Assembly (NCBI RefSeq): GCF_018139545.1
Contig: NZ_JAGSPJ010000002.1
Location: 248,001-312,000, forward strand
Source of the DNA: Affinundibacterium fentianense
GTDB lineage: Bacteria; Pseudomonadota; Gammaproteobacteria; Burkholderiales; Burkholderiaceae_D
DNA length: 64,000 nucleotides
Direction of reading: 5' to 3'
Shown here piece after piece: positions 1-9,586 of the stretch; the first letter of the stretch is position 1, and the number at the start of each line of letters is the position of its first letter. Both the position numbers and the translations under genes were made by a program. The notes under the pieces were generated by a model, which ran no database searches, was not told the DNA's origin, and was given only the letters and a program-made list of their open reading frames with translations.

Positions 1-2248
1 CAGATTTGGGGAAGGTATAGTTTGTCGCTACGTCAACGCCTGCCGCCTTTTGCCCACCCAGATTCATCGTTGTATTCTTAATGTATAACAATTTTCCTGT
101 CGCATCACGTACGAAGAAGTCCGCATAACGAGTCGGATTTAAGAAGTAAGCTTGCTCCGGCAAATTCGCCAACATATCGTCCATGTTCACACGCCAGTAG
201 TCGAATGACATGGTCAAATTTTTCATTGGCTCCAACACCACACCTAAGGTGCCACCAACCGACGTTTCTGGAACCAGCTCTGCATTGCTACCTGTTTGTT
301 TTGGCAATTTCACGTTACATACCGTCGCTGCCACCAAGCCCGGCAATGGCTTACCTGTGTTGGCGATGGCTGGCGTCGCACTTGGACATTGCAAAGGATC
401 ATCCCATGCGGATGCTGTCGTGGTTGTTGCGCCCGGTAAGCGATAACCATAACGATCAAACAAGGTCGGTGCACGGAAGCCGGTGTTCGCCGAGCCGCGG
501 AACATAATGGTTGAATTCGGTTGATAGCGGAAACTTGCTTTCGGATTAATCGTATTGCCAAAATCACTGAAATGATCGTCGCGCACTGCAAGATTCACAT
601 TCAATTGTTTGGTCACTGGAATATCCAATTCAGCAAATAGAGCGGCGACATTCCTCGCTCCTTGACCTCGTGATGGTGTCGAAGCTGCATACGTCGCTGC
701 AAGTCCGACATCTGTCTTCACGTCTTCCGTGGTATCGCGATGAAAGTCAGCGCCCAAAGCTAAACCCATCGATCCTGCAGACAGCTGCATAATCGGCTTG
801 TTCAGCGTCAGTTCTAAGCCTGTATATGTACTCTGCGAGACACGCAATTTTTGGCCATTCAGAGAAATGCTGTCGAGATAGGCTTTCCCTGTTGCATCTT
901 GTAATCCGAACGGATTCAAAGCGCCGCTCGTGATACCTGCCAATAACTTAGGACCATCCAACGCACCTGAATTCAAGTAACCTACGCGGTCACTTATGCC
1001 GATCACCAAACCCGCTTTATAGTCCCACCCACCAATCACACCCTCATCAGTGAAATTCAATCGTTGATTAGTTTGTACATCACGCGTTTCATAGATGCCC
1101 GCATCCGCCACACTCCATGTAACTAGTAAAGGTGCGCCCGTTACGCCTGTAACGGCTGGCACACCGCCTGTTCCACCGGGATACCATTTGCTAGTTGCGG
1201 GCAACAAAGCCGTCACACCATTTGCCGCCAAGCTCGTCGTTGGAATTTTGGTTCCATAGATACTGGCTTCACCCCTTGAGTAATCAACCGAAAACAAATG
1301 ATCATCACTGATTTTCTTCGTCGCCTTGGCGAAGAAGGTCAATTGCTCACGACCATAAATCGCTGTGTTGTATTCCGCATTATTGATAACACAGGTATTC
1401 TTTCCACCTTGTATTGAATAGGGCGCCAAACATCCGCTTGCATAGTAAGGATTCGCTGCAGCGAAACTTTTATTGCTGGGTATCGTGAAATTCGCGGGGC
1501 TAGCAAAACCACCACTTGCCAGTGATGGAGCGCGCCCGATACTGGTCAACAGCTCAGTGGAAGTCAGTTCAGCCCGATCCGATGCGGCTAAACGGCTACG
1601 ACGCAAACCATCTAGGGTCGCATAGACGTTCCAACCATCCTTTTGCAAATCACCGGCACCGATGGTCATACTAAGGCGTTTTTCGTCACCACCGCCGTCA
1701 CGTTGCGGATCAAGTATTTGTCCCGTGATCGAAGCACCGCGATATTCACGCTTGGTAATGAAGTTGACGACGCCACCAATCGCATCCGAACCATAAATTG
1801 ATGAGGCGCCATCGTTCAAAATTTCCACACGCGCAATCGCACTCATCGGTATCACGTCCAAATTGGCATAACCATCCGCAATCGCCTCGTTCGCGAGACG
1901 GCGGCCATTCAAGAGCACCAAGGTGCGATTGACGCCCAAACCACGCAAATTAATATTGGTTCCAGATCCCGCATTGGATGGTGCCAGAGAATTGGATTGT
2001 GGCAAGGCCATCATCAGGTCCGCTAAGGTGGTCATGCCACGCTTTTCAAAGTCTTCACCAGAAACGCTGGTGATCGGCAAGGACGCCTCGCTCGCTAACC
2101 GTTTAATTGAAGATCCGGTAACCTCCACGCGCAATGGCTCCTGCGCCGACGCTTGCTGCATCAATCCCATCACAGCGATGGTGATAGCGGACAAGGCCAA
2201 GTGTTTAACGGGGGATTTTTTTATCATTTTATGACTAACTTGCATCAT
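1..2248 (-). CDS. TonB-dependent receptor, 3' part outside window
   Basis: Outer-membrane active transporter. The reading frame stays open from the start at 2248 to the left edge, so the C-terminal end of the barrel is missing. The start ATG follows a good AGGAG ribosome site and opens a signal peptide ending in ...QQASAQ. A plug domain follows, with LNDGASSIYGSDAIGGVVNF and LRGLGVNRTLVLLNGRRL, both typical of TonB receptors; the barrel then has GFRAPT and a DYW strand. It is the neighbour of the GntR regulator and of garD/udh, so uptake of uronate- or aldarate-containing oligosaccharides is a reasonable guess, but the substrate cannot be read from the sequence. The family call is firm and the substrate is inference. 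Confidence 0.93.
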   Translation of the reverse strand, partial: MMQVSHKMIKKSPVKHLALSAITIAVMGLMQQASAQEPLRVEVTGSSIKRLASEASLPITSVSGEDFEKRGMTTLADLMMALPQSNSLAPSNAGSGTNINLRGLGVNRTLVLLNGRRLANEAIADGYANLDVIPMSAIARVEILNDGASSIYGSDAIGGVVNFITKREYRGASITGQILDPQRDGGGDEKRLSMTIGAGDLQKDGWNVYATLDGLRRSRLAASDRAELTSTELLTSIGRAPSLASGGFASPANFTIPSNKSFAAANPYYASGCLAPYSIQGGKNTCVINNAEYNTAIYGREQLTFFAKATKKISDDHLFSVDYSRGEASIYGTKIPTTSLAANGVTALLPATSKWYPGGTGGVPAVTGVTGAPLLVTWSVADAGIYETRDVQTNQRLNFTDEGVIGGWDYKAGLVIGISDRVGYLNSGALDGPKLLAGITSGALNPFGLQDATGKAYLDSISLNGQKLRVSQSTYTGLELTLNKPIMQLSAGSMGLALGADFHRDTTEDVKTDVGLAATYAASTPSRGQGARNVAALFAELDIPVTKQLNVNLAVRDDHFSDFGNTINPKASFRYQPNSTIMFRGSANTGFRAPTLFDRYGYRLPGATTTTASAWDDPLQCPSATPAIANTGKPLPGLVAATVCNVKLPKQTGSNAELVPETSVGGTLGVVLEPMKNLTMSFDYWRVNMDDMLANLPEQAYFLNPTRYADFFVRDATGKLLYIKNTTMNLGGQKAAGVDVATNYTFPKS

Positions 2249-2377
2249 TTTGTCTCCTACTATTTTTAAAATGGAAGCCCAATGTCAATGCTGACGCCTA
2301 GACATTGAGACCGTAGCCGGAATACCTCGCGTATCCCTTGCCGTCGCGACGAAAGGCAGCCAATTGGCGCACTAGGG

Positions 2378-2391
2378 TCTGACCGGTCAGA
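2378..2391. promoter_or_regulatory. 14-bp perfect palindrome upstream of TonB receptor gene
   Basis: TCTGACCGGTCAGA is its own reverse complement. It lies in the 220-bp gap between the GntR gene and the receptor start, about 130 bp upstream of the receptor ATG. It shares GGTC/GACC half-sites with the garD operators but in the everted order, so it may be a variant site for the neighbouring GntR protein or for another regulator. No binding evidence is available. Confidence 0.4.
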
Positions 2392-2468
2392 TTGATTCAA
2401 ACTCTTTTTCTCATTGTTCCGTGCATTGACTTTCCCGTCCTTCTGCATCGCACGCAACATGCGTATCG

Positions 2469-3158
2469 CTATCCTCTTGAAAATGTTCGGGTCACTCGCT
2501 CTAAATGCGCACGCATCGCACGCCGCGCCTCTGCTGGATCGTGCGCCACGATCGCAGCTAAAATTTGTCGATGGTCGCCCAATGTTTGCTGCCTCAATTC
2601 TTCGGTTTGAAAGTGTTCCTTAAGCCGATGCCACAAACTGCCACGCTGATTCCACAAATACTCCAAAGTACCGACCAAGGCACTATTCCCTGTGGCTCGT
2701 GCTATCGCTAAATGAAACTCACGATCCGCATGCTCATTGCTGGCTGGATTGTGATGGTGCTTCTCCATCTCCAACACCGCCGTCAAAATCGCATCAATCG
2801 CACTATCAGTTGCCACTCTGGCAGCAATCGCAGCGATTTCAGTTTCAATCAAACGACGTGCCGATAGAACTTCAAATGGCCCTGGCCCAACTTCTGGAAT
2901 ACTCTCCCCTGGTCGTTCTGCACACAAATAAACGCCAGAGCCACCACGCACTTCCAAAATACCCCCCAACTCCAAAGCCAGCACCGCCTCACGTAACGAA
3001 GCACGACTTACTTGCAAACGTGCAGCAAGTTCACGCTCAGACGGCAAACGCGCACCCGCACTCAGCCCTTCTTCGACAATTAAAGCTTGAATACGATTAG
3101 CGACGATCCGGTAAAGACGCGGCTCCTGCTCGGCAATCAGATTGGTTCTTTTTAGCAT
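2469..3158 (-). CDS. GntR-family (FadR/FCD subfamily) transcriptional regulator
   Basis: A 229-residue DNA-binding regulator. The N-terminal winged helix (about residues 12-80) contains the GntR signature LPSERELAARLQVSRASLREA. The C-terminal all-helical FCD domain carries the expected metal/ligand-site pattern, including EHADREFHLAIARATGN and GDHRQILAAI. FCD regulators of this type (UxuR, ExuR, LldR, FadR) bind TGGT-N3-ACCA palindromes, and several such sites lie in the intergenic region leading to garD. The gene sits between a TonB receptor and garD/udh and is transcribed away from garD. It is therefore the likely repressor of hexuronate/aldarate use and of itself, with a sugar acid as effector. 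The family is certain and the effector is inferred. Confidence 0.93.
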   Translation of the reverse strand: MLKRTNLIAEQEPRLYRIVANRIQALIVEEGLSAGARLPSERELAARLQVSRASLREAVLALELGGILEVRGGSGVYLCAERPGESIPEVGPGPFEVLSARRLIETEIAAIAARVATDSAIDAILTAVLEMEKHHHNPASNEHADREFHLAIARATGNSALVGTLEYLWNQRGSLWHRLKEHFQTEELRQQTLGDHRQILAAIVAHDPAEARRAMRAHLERVTRTFSRG

Positions 3159-3333
3159 GCTCGGTTTCTGCTTTACTCTGACTCGGTTCTATCAAAATGC
3201 AAACGTCTCAAATCAAACGCACACACAACAAGCGTAGTTGCACCAACCCTATACACACCAATCAAACCGCTCTCGCAAGGTGGATGCACTGCGCTATCGA
3301 TTTCACCGTCAGTTGTCGCGTTTTCGCTGCATC

Positions 3334-3385
3334 TGGTAAGACCATTCTAATGTGGTTAGACCAATTTTGCAATGTGGACTAGCCA
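3334..3385. promoter_or_regulatory. Cluster of GntR/FadR-type operators
   Basis: Two perfect operator palindromes, TGGTAAGACCA at 3334-3344 and TGGTTAGACCA at 3353-3363, are followed by a degenerate copy, TGGACTAGCCA, at 3375-3385. Centre-to-centre distances are 19 and 22 bp, about two helical turns, which suggests cooperative dimers on one face. They lie in the divergent region between the GntR gene and garD, nearer the regulator, and fit the FCD-family consensus TGGT-N3-ACCA. Confidence 0.75.
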
Positions 3386-3588
3386 AATATTTTTTTTGGT
3401 GGCATACTCACCACATCAAGAAAGCTCCAAAGAGAATCGAAAAAGATATTGCAGAGCGCAAATCTCTTTCCTTAAGTCCCTCAGTTGTAACGAGACTCAA
3501 TAAGAAGCGGCAAGATCGTGTATCCGCACATTCAAGTCGACAAGAGGATTAAAAGCGCAAGAATCAAGTGTATGAACGTCCATTGCTT

Positions 3589-3599
3589 TGGTCTGACCA
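3589..3599. promoter_or_regulatory. GntR/FadR-type operator proximal to garD
   Basis: TGGTCTGACCA is a perfect match to the FadR/UxuR-type consensus and is flanked by T and A, so the full palindrome is 13 bp. It lies 85 bp upstream of the garD start, where a bound repressor would overlap or immediately adjoin the promoter. Its separation from the upstream cluster (about 230 bp) would allow DNA looping. Confidence 0.75.
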
Positions 3600-3683
3600 A
3601 TAATAAAATGACGAAACGCAGATTGCTTGCAAAGCGTGATTAAGGCAAAAAAATAAAAGTAAAAGACTGGAAGAGAGGAAAAG

Positions 3684-5258
3684 ATGGCTGCAGATATAAC
3701 GACTCCGCTATTCATACGCATGCATGAAAAGGATAACGTCGCCATCGTCGTCAATGACGGTGGCTTGCCCGCAGGCACCCAATTTGAAAATGGCTTAACA
3801 CTGTTGGATGCAGTCCCACAAGGGCATAAGGTTGCACTCACTCCCATATCGAAAGATCAAGCGATTATTCGCTACAACGTCACGATCGGTTATGCACTAT
3901 CTGATATTGCTGCGGGCAGTTGGATACAAGAATCTTTGGTACAGCTGCCGCCCGCACGTGAACTCCAAAACCTACCAATCGCCACGCGCTCTGCACCAGC
4001 CATGCCGCCTTTAGAAGGTTATACATTTCAAGGCTTCCGAAATGCAGATGGCAGTGTCGGAACGCGTAACATTTTGGCGATTACCACGACAGTCCAATGC
4101 GTTGCTGGGGTAGTCGAGTTTGCGGTGAAACGTATTAAAGAAGAACTACTTCCAAAGTATCCTAACGTCGATGATGTCGTGGGTCTAGAACATAGCTATG
4201 GCTGCGGCGTGGCGATTGATGCCCCCAATGCGATGATCCCGATTCGTACGGTCCGAAATTTGAGCTTAAACCCTAATTTTGGCGGACAGACGATGGTCGT
4301 GAGTTTAGGCTGTGAAAAATTGCAGCCAACTCGCTTATTTCCAAAACCAACAATACCAATTCAAATCGAATCAACAACGTCAACAACGGCCATCGCGGAA
4401 CCAGATGTGGTTTGCTTGCAGGACAGTAACCATATCGGTTTTGACAGCATGATCACAAGCATCATGCAAACTGCGGAAAAACATCTCACCCAACTCAATC
4501 GACGCCAACGTGAAACTTGTCCTGCGTCCGACCTTGTCGTTGGTGTGCAGTGTGGCGGCAGTGATGCGTTCTCCGGCGTGACGGCAAACCCGGCAGTAGG
4601 TTTCGCAACGGATTTATTAGTGCGTGCAGGTGCAACGGTCATGTTCTCGGAAGTGACAGAAGTCAGAGATGGCATTGACCAATTAACCTCACGTGCTGCG
4701 ACGCCAGCCATCGCGCAAGCAATGATTCAAGAAATGGCGTGGTACGACCAATATTTGAAGCGCGGTGGAGTCGATCGCAGTGCCAATACAACACCAGGAA
4801 ATAAAAAGGGCGGCCTAAGCAACATTGTGGAAAAGGCCATGGGCTCTATCGTCAAATCGGGTAGTGCGCCGATTACTGGCGTCTTATCCCCGGGCGAGAA
4901 GTTGACACAAAAAGGCTTGATTTACGCGGCAACACCGGCAAGCGATTTCATTTGTGGCACCTTGCAAATGGCTGCCGGAATGAACCTCCATATTTTCACG
5001 ACAGGCCGTGGCACGCCTTATGGCCTTGCCGCTGTACCCGTCGTCAAAGTTGCAACGCGTAACGATCTTGCTCGACGTTGGCATGATCTAATGGATATCA
5101 ATGCTGGACGCATTGCTAGCGGCGAAGCGACGATAGAAGAATTAGGCTGGGAACTCTTTCACTTTTTATTAGAAGTCGCAAGCGGTAAAAAGACATGGGC
5201 AGAATATTGGAAATTGCAGAACGCATTAGTGCTATTCAACCCTGCGCCTATTACTTGA
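3684..5258 (+). CDS. garD: Galactarate dehydratase
   Basis: Converts galactarate (mucate) to 5-dehydro-4-deoxy-D-glucarate in aldarate catabolism. The 524 residues match the length and layout of E. coli GarD: an N-terminal SAF-like domain ([24 protein letters not shown]) and a UxaA/GarD catalytic domain with [14 protein letters not shown] [47 protein letters not shown] and [10 protein letters not shown]. The start follows AGAGAGGAAAAG, a strong ribosome site. It is preceded by GntR operators and followed by udh in the same direction. With Udh making aldaric acid lactone from uronate, it forms the oxidative uronate route. Altronate dehydratase is the only close alternative, and the N-terminal domain and length favour GarD. 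Confidence 0.95.
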   Translation: MAADITTPLFIRMHEKDNVAIVVNDGGLPAGTQFENGLTLLDAVPQGHKVALTPISKDQAIIRYNVTIGYALSDIAAGSWIQESLVQLPPARELQNLPIATRSAPAMPPLEGYTFQGFRNADGSVGTRNILAITTTVQCVAGVVEFAVKRIKEELLPKYPNVDDVVGLEHSYGCGVAIDAPNAMIPIRTVRNLSLNPNFGGQTMVVSLGCEKLQPTRLFPKPTIPIQIESTTSTTAIAEPDVVCLQDSNHIGFDSMITSIMQTAEKHLTQLNRRQRETCPASDLVVGVQCGGSDAFSGVTANPAVGFATDLLVRAGATVMFSEVTEVRDGIDQLTSRAATPAIAQAMIQEMAWYDQYLKRGGVDRSANTTPGNKKGGLSNIVEKAMGSIVKSGSAPITGVLSPGEKLTQKGLIYAATPASDFICGTLQMAAGMNLHIFTTGRGTPYGLAAVPVVKVATRNDLARRWHDLMDINAGRIASGEATIEELGWELFHFLLEVASGKKTWAEYWKLQNALVLFNPAPIT

Positions 5259-5394
5259 TAAAAAAATGACTTGATCTAAACGATCCCTGTTGTGATTGGT
5301 TTGACTGTGACCTCATGATGAAGTACGCGTCCGTTAAACCAACGCCAAATGTGATCCCCATAAAATGACAATTTTTAAATCTGCGAGACTTACT

Positions 5395-6210
5395 ATGACC
5401 ACTCCATCCAAACCATTCAATCGCCTATTGCTTACAGGTGCTGCAGGCGGACTCGGAAAGATTCTACGTGAGCGGATTAAGCCTTGGGCCAATATCATCC
5501 GCGTCAGTGATATCGCTGAGATGGATGCTGCGGGAGACAACGAAGAAGTGATACGCTGCGATTTGTCTGACAAAAGCGCCGTCTTTGCATTAATGGAAGG
5601 CGTTGATGCGGTACTCCACTTTGGTGGTATTTCAACCGAAAACACCTTCGAAGCGATCATGTCGGCGAATATTCAAGGGACCTACAATCTCTACGAAGCG
5701 ATCCATAAACATGGCGTCAAGCGCGTTGTTTTTGCGAGTTCCAACCATACTGTTGGTTATTACAAAACGACAGACTACATCGATGCAAATAGTCCGCGCC
5801 GGCCAGACAGTATGTACGGTATTAGCAAATGTTTTGGCGAGGATTTGTCGCGCTACTACTATGACCACTGTGGAATTGAAACAGTCTGCTTGCGAATTGG
5901 CTCATCATTTCCAGAGCCCATTAACAAACGTATGATGGTGACTTACTTCAGCTACGATGACTTAGTCGAAATGTTGCGTTGTAGCCTGTTCGCGCCGAGA
6001 GTTGGTCATACGATTGCTTTTGGCATGTCTAACAACCCTGCCGCTTGGTGGGACAATCGCTATGCAAGCCATTTAGGTTACCAAGCGAAAGATAGTTCAA
6101 CACAATTTGCAGACAAATTTCCCGACACTGCGGACTATCCTGCAAAAGACGATATTACGACCATTTATCAAGGTGGCGGATTCTTACTGAAGACACCGCA
6201 GTACAAGTAA
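5395..6210 (+). CDS. udh: Uronate dehydrogenase (NAD-dependent)
   Basis: Oxidises D-galacturonate or D-glucuronate at C1 to the aldarolactone, feeding GarD. It is an extended short-chain dehydrogenase with the Rossmann motif TGAAGGLG, LHFGG, the catalytic Ser in FASSNHTVGYY and a YxxxK pair in YGISK. SFPEP and WWDNR are hallmarks of the Pseudomonas/Agrobacterium enzyme. I chose the ATG at 5395 (MTTPSKPFNRLLLTGAAGG) because it gives the family's usual length. An ATG ten codons upstream (5365) is also in frame, and neither has a strong ribosome site. It lies 136 bp after garD and is probably cotranscribed or under a second weak promoter. A lactonase and the later KDG enzymes are not in the window. 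Confidence 0.92.
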   Translation: MTTPSKPFNRLLLTGAAGGLGKILRERIKPWANIIRVSDIAEMDAAGDNEEVIRCDLSDKSAVFALMEGVDAVLHFGGISTENTFEAIMSANIQGTYNLYEAIHKHGVKRVVFASSNHTVGYYKTTDYIDANSPRRPDSMYGISKCFGEDLSRYYYDHCGIETVCLRIGSSFPEPINKRMMVTYFSYDDLVEMLRCSLFAPRVGHTIAFGMSNNPAAWWDNRYASHLGYQAKDSSTQFADKFPDTADYPAKDDITTIYQGGGFLLKTPQYK

Positions 6211-6704
6211 AAATCTCTTCGTCAAATTCATCAGCTCCCCCGCCAGCAGTCAGCCTCCCCACAGATCAATCTAGGCTGCTGGCAAATTCCCTCGCATGAA
6301 GTCACAAACAGACTCGCATCACTAACGAATTCATACGATTCGCATCATCAATCTTTTTCGCGCTACGCACGCTGTCGCGTTTGAAAAACACACTTCAAAT
6401 CAACACAGTTTTTCCTCAGAGTATGGAATCACATTTTTTATTTGGTATTCGCGAGCAAAACCCTGATTGTCTATTCCTCGTCATCCTTTCTCAAACTTCG
6501 TGCGAAGTAAGACACGGTCGCCCTCTTCACTTCATATAAATCAGCACAGATCTTTTTCCTATAGAGCGAATAGTGATATTTCAAAAATCACTTCTAATAG
6601 ATTCACGTCTGCGACGATAAAAAGCAGGCGACTGGTGCCGATTTAGGCGGCAATACCAGCTGATTTTTCACATCACCATTTCAATCAAAAAAAGGGACAC
6701 ATTT
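6211..6704. other. Intergenic region with small inverted repeats
   Basis: No credible gene is seen here. The stretch holds a 14-bp inverted repeat ACTTCGTGCGAAGT (about 6496-6509) and a short hairpin AGTGAT...ATCACT near 6570-6590. A second hairpin, CTGGT-GCCG...CGGC-AAT-ACCAG (about 6632-6659), sits just ahead of the next gene. It presumably ends the garD-udh unit and carries the promoter of the following exported-protein gene. None of the hairpins has a convincing T-run. Confidence 0.4.
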
Positions 6705-7433
6705 ATGAAATTTCCATTGAAGACCATGGTCTTGGGCATTGCCATGTTGAGCGCGTCGCCAATCTTTGCGCAAAATTTGACTAGTGGGCGCACGCAATTC
6801 GACGCAACAGCTGTCGCCAAAGCTACCGCTGCTCGCGAGCCAAGTGGACTGCGCAGCGCGGCCTTTTTAGGTCTACGTACATTGATTAACGACTTAGCTA
6901 AAGACTTAAAAGCTGGCAGCCTACCGAGTGGATTTCCGTTCGATGTGAATGATCTTTCTGAATTAAAAACCGCTGAATTGGGATTGGGATTCGAAGTCTA
7001 TTCCGCTCATCCACAAACACTACTGGCCGGTGGTCGTCCCTTCGAACAAATGGTCATGGGAACAGGCGTGTGGAATTTTGTCGTTCTCGTCGACAAGCAC
7101 CCAGTCGCATTGTTGGAAATGGAAAAATTCAATGGCAAATGGCAAGTCAATGGCGCAGGTGCATCCAAGTTAGCACAGGACGTCATGGCATCAACACAAA
7201 ATCATGCTGGTCGGAACGCTTTCCGTTTCATCCGCATTTATCAAGCTACTGCCGATTTTCTTGAAGTCAAAGACCTAGAAGGCAAAGCAAAATTTGCGCC
7301 GCTCATCGCAGCACGTCAATCGCTACGCATGACAAACGCGATTGCTGCCGATGCCAGCCTAGCGGGCGGTCAAGATATTTTGCCATCGCTGCAAGAAGCG
7401 GTGCGTGGTCACTTAGATCGCTTTGGCAAATAA
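6705..7433 (+). CDS. Exported protein of unknown function, paired with a secreted protease
   Basis: A 242-residue protein with a clear signal peptide (MKFPLKTMVLGIAMLSASPIFAQ, cleavage after IFA or FAQ), so it is periplasmic or secreted. No catalytic motif is recognised. The middle is a mixed region with WNFVVLVDKHPVALLEMEK and FNGKWQVNGAGASKL, which reads like a small beta-rich fold with a W-x-V strand pattern. The ribosome site AGGGA lies 8 bases before the ATG. The gene is 62 bp ahead of the secreted papain-like protease gene and probably shares its transcript, so it could be a partner, pro-domain in trans, inhibitor or substrate. That relation is inference from position only. Confidence 0.7.
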   Translation: MKFPLKTMVLGIAMLSASPIFAQNLTSGRTQFDATAVAKATAAREPSGLRSAAFLGLRTLINDLAKDLKAGSLPSGFPFDVNDLSELKTAELGLGFEVYSAHPQTLLAGGRPFEQMVMGTGVWNFVVLVDKHPVALLEMEKFNGKWQVNGAGASKLAQDVMASTQNHAGRNAFRFIRIYQATADFLEVKDLEGKAKFAPLIAARQSLRMTNAIAADASLAGGQDILPSLQEAVRGHLDRFGK

Positions 7434-7495
7434 TTTCACCAACCAAAACTTAAACAAATTTGATGGATCACTTTCATTCATCACGGAGACCAAAC

Positions 7496-8059
7496 ATGAA
7501 GAATATAAAACGTCACTTACAACTATTGACAGCGATCAGTGCTTTCGCCCTGAGTCAATTTGCCGCTGCCCAAACCTATAACTTAAATGTTCCACTCAAA
7601 GTACAAGAGCATAGCCAATGGTGTTGGGCCGGCACCAGCCAAATGGTATTGAATTTTTTTGGCAAAACCCCATCCCAATGTGCGGAAGTCAATTACGCTA
7701 AGGGCATCAACTATGCCTGCGGTAACACGACCTTCAACTGGAATAGCAATGCAAACCAACCGAATACAACCAATTCTATTGCCTATATTTTGAATGGATG
7801 GGGCGTCAGTTCTTCTGTCGTCGGCGTGCTTTCTCAAGCGAATTCGACATCAAGAATTAACGCGAATCGTCCCTACATCATCTTGTGGCAATGGACTGGT
7901 GGCGGTGGCCATTTTGTCGTTGTGAAAGGCTACACCAACAATGGTGCGAGCTTGTATATCAATGATCCATGGCCAGGAAATGGCGCCTACGTCAGAACAT
8001 ATGCAAGCACCAAGTCCGCATCGGATCGCTATTGGTATAACACGGCAGTCACCAACTAA
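7496..8059 (+). CDS. Secreted papain-like cysteine protease (C39/AvrRpt2-like fold)
   Basis: A 187-residue secreted enzyme. The start at 7496 follows GGAG; a longer in-frame version from 7460 would put 12 residues before an otherwise perfect signal peptide (MKNIKRHLQLLTAISAFALSQFAAAQ). The mature part begins VPLKVQEHSQWCWAG, the active-site box of papain-like C39/AvrRpt2-type peptidases. Cys43 is the nucleophile, His139 lies in GGGGHFVVVKGY and Asp157 in YINDPWPG completes the triad. Another three or so cysteines may form disulfides. There is no ABC transporter domain, so it is a free-standing protease and not a peptide exporter. Its neighbour upstream is also exported. A terminator hairpin within a repeated element follows. 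Confidence 0.85.
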   Translation: MKNIKRHLQLLTAISAFALSQFAAAQTYNLNVPLKVQEHSQWCWAGTSQMVLNFFGKTPSQCAEVNYAKGINYACGNTTFNWNSNANQPNTTNSIAYILNGWGVSSSVVGVLSQANSTSRINANRPYIILWQWTGGGGHFVVVKGYTNNGASLYINDPWPGNGAYVRTYASTKSASDRYWYNTAVTN

Positions 8060-8082
8060 ACTGATTTTCCAATTCAGAAAAC

Positions 8083-8215
8083 AAAATCGATGCGGTAAAA
8101 AAAATGGCAAGTCCGGATCGCGGGACTTGCCATTTTGTTTGAATTTCACCTATTCAATTCGGCTGCTTGACTCTCACAGGTGATTCGGACTGGCGAATGA
8201 AGTATCCAAATTAGT
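8083..8215. repeat. 133-bp direct repeat, copy 1
   Basis: Nearly identical to 13347-13479, in the same orientation on the plus strand. I count seven differences, all transitions, and the last roughly 50 bp are identical. It contains a 14-bp-stem hairpin. In both copies the right edge lies a few bases (15 here, 3 in the other) beyond the stop codon of a minus-strand gene, so on that strand it is a 3' untranslated region plus terminator. Confidence 0.95.
8101..8136. terminator. Bidirectional rho-independent terminator
   Basis: The arms 8101-8114 and 8123-8136 (AAAATGGCAAGTCC and its complement) form a perfect 14-bp stem with an 8-nt loop. There is a T-rich end on the plus strand and an A-run before it, giving eight T on the minus strand. 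It serves the protease gene on the plus strand and the convergent gene at 8231 on the minus strand. Confidence 0.9.
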
Positions 8216-8230
8216 TGCTGAATTAGTGCG

Positions 8231-9586
8231 TCAATTGGCAGTCTCATTGTTAGTTTTTTTCCTGATGTCTAATGCCAAATCAATCTCAGTTAATAAGGCT
8301 TTGTGCTGAATTTTAAGCACTCCATCTCTCGCTTTTTTAAAATATGACATCGATAATGCATTATCTTCCGTGATTTTCGCCAAACGCAATAGACATTCCG
8401 CAATTTCTCCTCGATGGCCAGATTGTTCCGCGCGCTTAAGCTGAATCTTCAAATAATTTTCTCTTTCTAATTTTGAGCTTGAAAGTTTTTCAAGTTGTGC
8501 CGGTAAACCTTCTGTTTGCGGCTCAAATTCCTCCAACACATCGATGATTAACAATTGAGTGAGCACAGAGTGACTTCCCGTTCCCAATTCTCGCCCAATA
8601 AAAATACTTAAAAAAAACCACTCTAGCACGGTCGATACATAAGGCGTTGGCAAAACCCCTTTTCTGATACCACGTAAAAGATTATTTCCAATGTTAAATG
8701 ACAAGGCATCAAGCAAACTGCTATCACCGTGCATCAAGAATACATCGCTAAAGGCAAGCATAAGTGCAGACAAAGTTTCCGACAAAAGGAGTCTTTGCTG
8801 GCCGGGGTCAGCAGTAGATTGCAAAAATTTCTGCCCTGAATTGAGTGCTTGAATATTGAACCAGAGTGGAGGTGTGTATTTAATTGATTCGGGAAGTTGA
8901 TCCAAGATTTCTTCGGATGCTTGATAACGACCTTGATCATAAAGAATTTTCGCCTCACATAAACGACCACGCACAAGAATATTGTCTGGTATTTGACCTT
9001 CATTTTTTGCGGAATTCAGACATCGAAGAGCTGAACGCGCTTTACTATAAAGCGACTTACGCTCAAATATATGGGCGCGACAAATATTCACCACAAGCTG
9101 TGCCCAATCTGGCAATTTTTTTGCAGCACGGTCAGCAGAATCAAGAAATAAAAACGGGTCACAATTCACCCCTAAATAGGAATTATTCAAGCATAAGTTC
9201 GCTTGAGTAAGATTCTCTACCCAAGGAATCCATTGAGGGCTCAATAAGGTCTCTAAATTGTCCGAATCCAATTTCTTTGGTTTAGACAAACCCGAAAGCG
9301 GATTCTCAACCTGCAAACGTACAATCCTTGGCAATTGGATTTCTTTTGGTGAGACACTCAAACGAAATGGACCACAGGTTTTGGTACGATAATCAATAAT
9401 AAACATTCGATCACCTTCTAACTTGTCCACATAGCGAGCGACCTGACGCGGATTGATGCAAGGAAAATAAGTCTGAATTCCTTTGAAGTCTAAGGCAGAT
9501 GGATAAGCGTCAACCAACACATTCAGAAACTCAATCAAGCCAGTGCTACGCGTATGACATTGCTTGGTTTTGTACTGAATCAACAT
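8231..9586 (-). CDS. Winged-helix plus helical-repeat protein, putative regulator
   Basis: About 451 residues from the preferred ATG at 9586 (MLIQYKTKQ), with GAGAAG about 8 bases upstream. An in-frame start at 9655 would add 23 residues. Residues about 12-75 look like a winged helix (STGLIEFLNVLVDAYPSALD, NPRQVARYVDKLEGDRM), as in WYL-type regulators. The rest is helical and tetratricopeptide-like (ARSALRCLNSAKNEGQ, CEAKILYDQGRYQASEEILDQ). No WYL core is evident. It is divergent from the large exported protein gene at 9912 with 325 bp between the starts, so it may control that gene. Function beyond this is unknown. Confidence 0.55.
   Translation of the reverse strand: MLIQYKTKQCHTRSTGLIEFLNVLVDAYPSALDFKGIQTYFPCINPRQVARYVDKLEGDRMFIIDYRTKTCGPFRLSVSPKEIQLPRIVRLQVENPLSGLSKPKKLDSDNLETLLSPQWIPWVENLTQANLCLNNSYLGVNCDPFLFLDSADRAAKKLPDWAQLVVNICRAHIFERKSLYSKARSALRCLNSAKNEGQIPDNILVRGRLCEAKILYDQGRYQASEEILDQLPESIKYTPPLWFNIQALNSGQKFLQSTADPGQQRLLLSETLSALMLAFSDVFLMHGDSSLLDALSFNIGNNLLRGIRKGVLPTPYVSTVLEWFFLSIFIGRELGTGSHSVLTQLLIIDVLEEFEPQTEGLPAQLEKLSSSKLERENYLKIQLKRAEQSGHRGEIAECLLRLAKITEDNALSMSYFKKARDGVLKIQHKALLTEIDLALDIRKKTNNETAN

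Noticed and set aside
3497..3847. Minus-strand frame of 116 codons over the garD start
   Set aside because: Antisense shadow of garD with no ribosome site.
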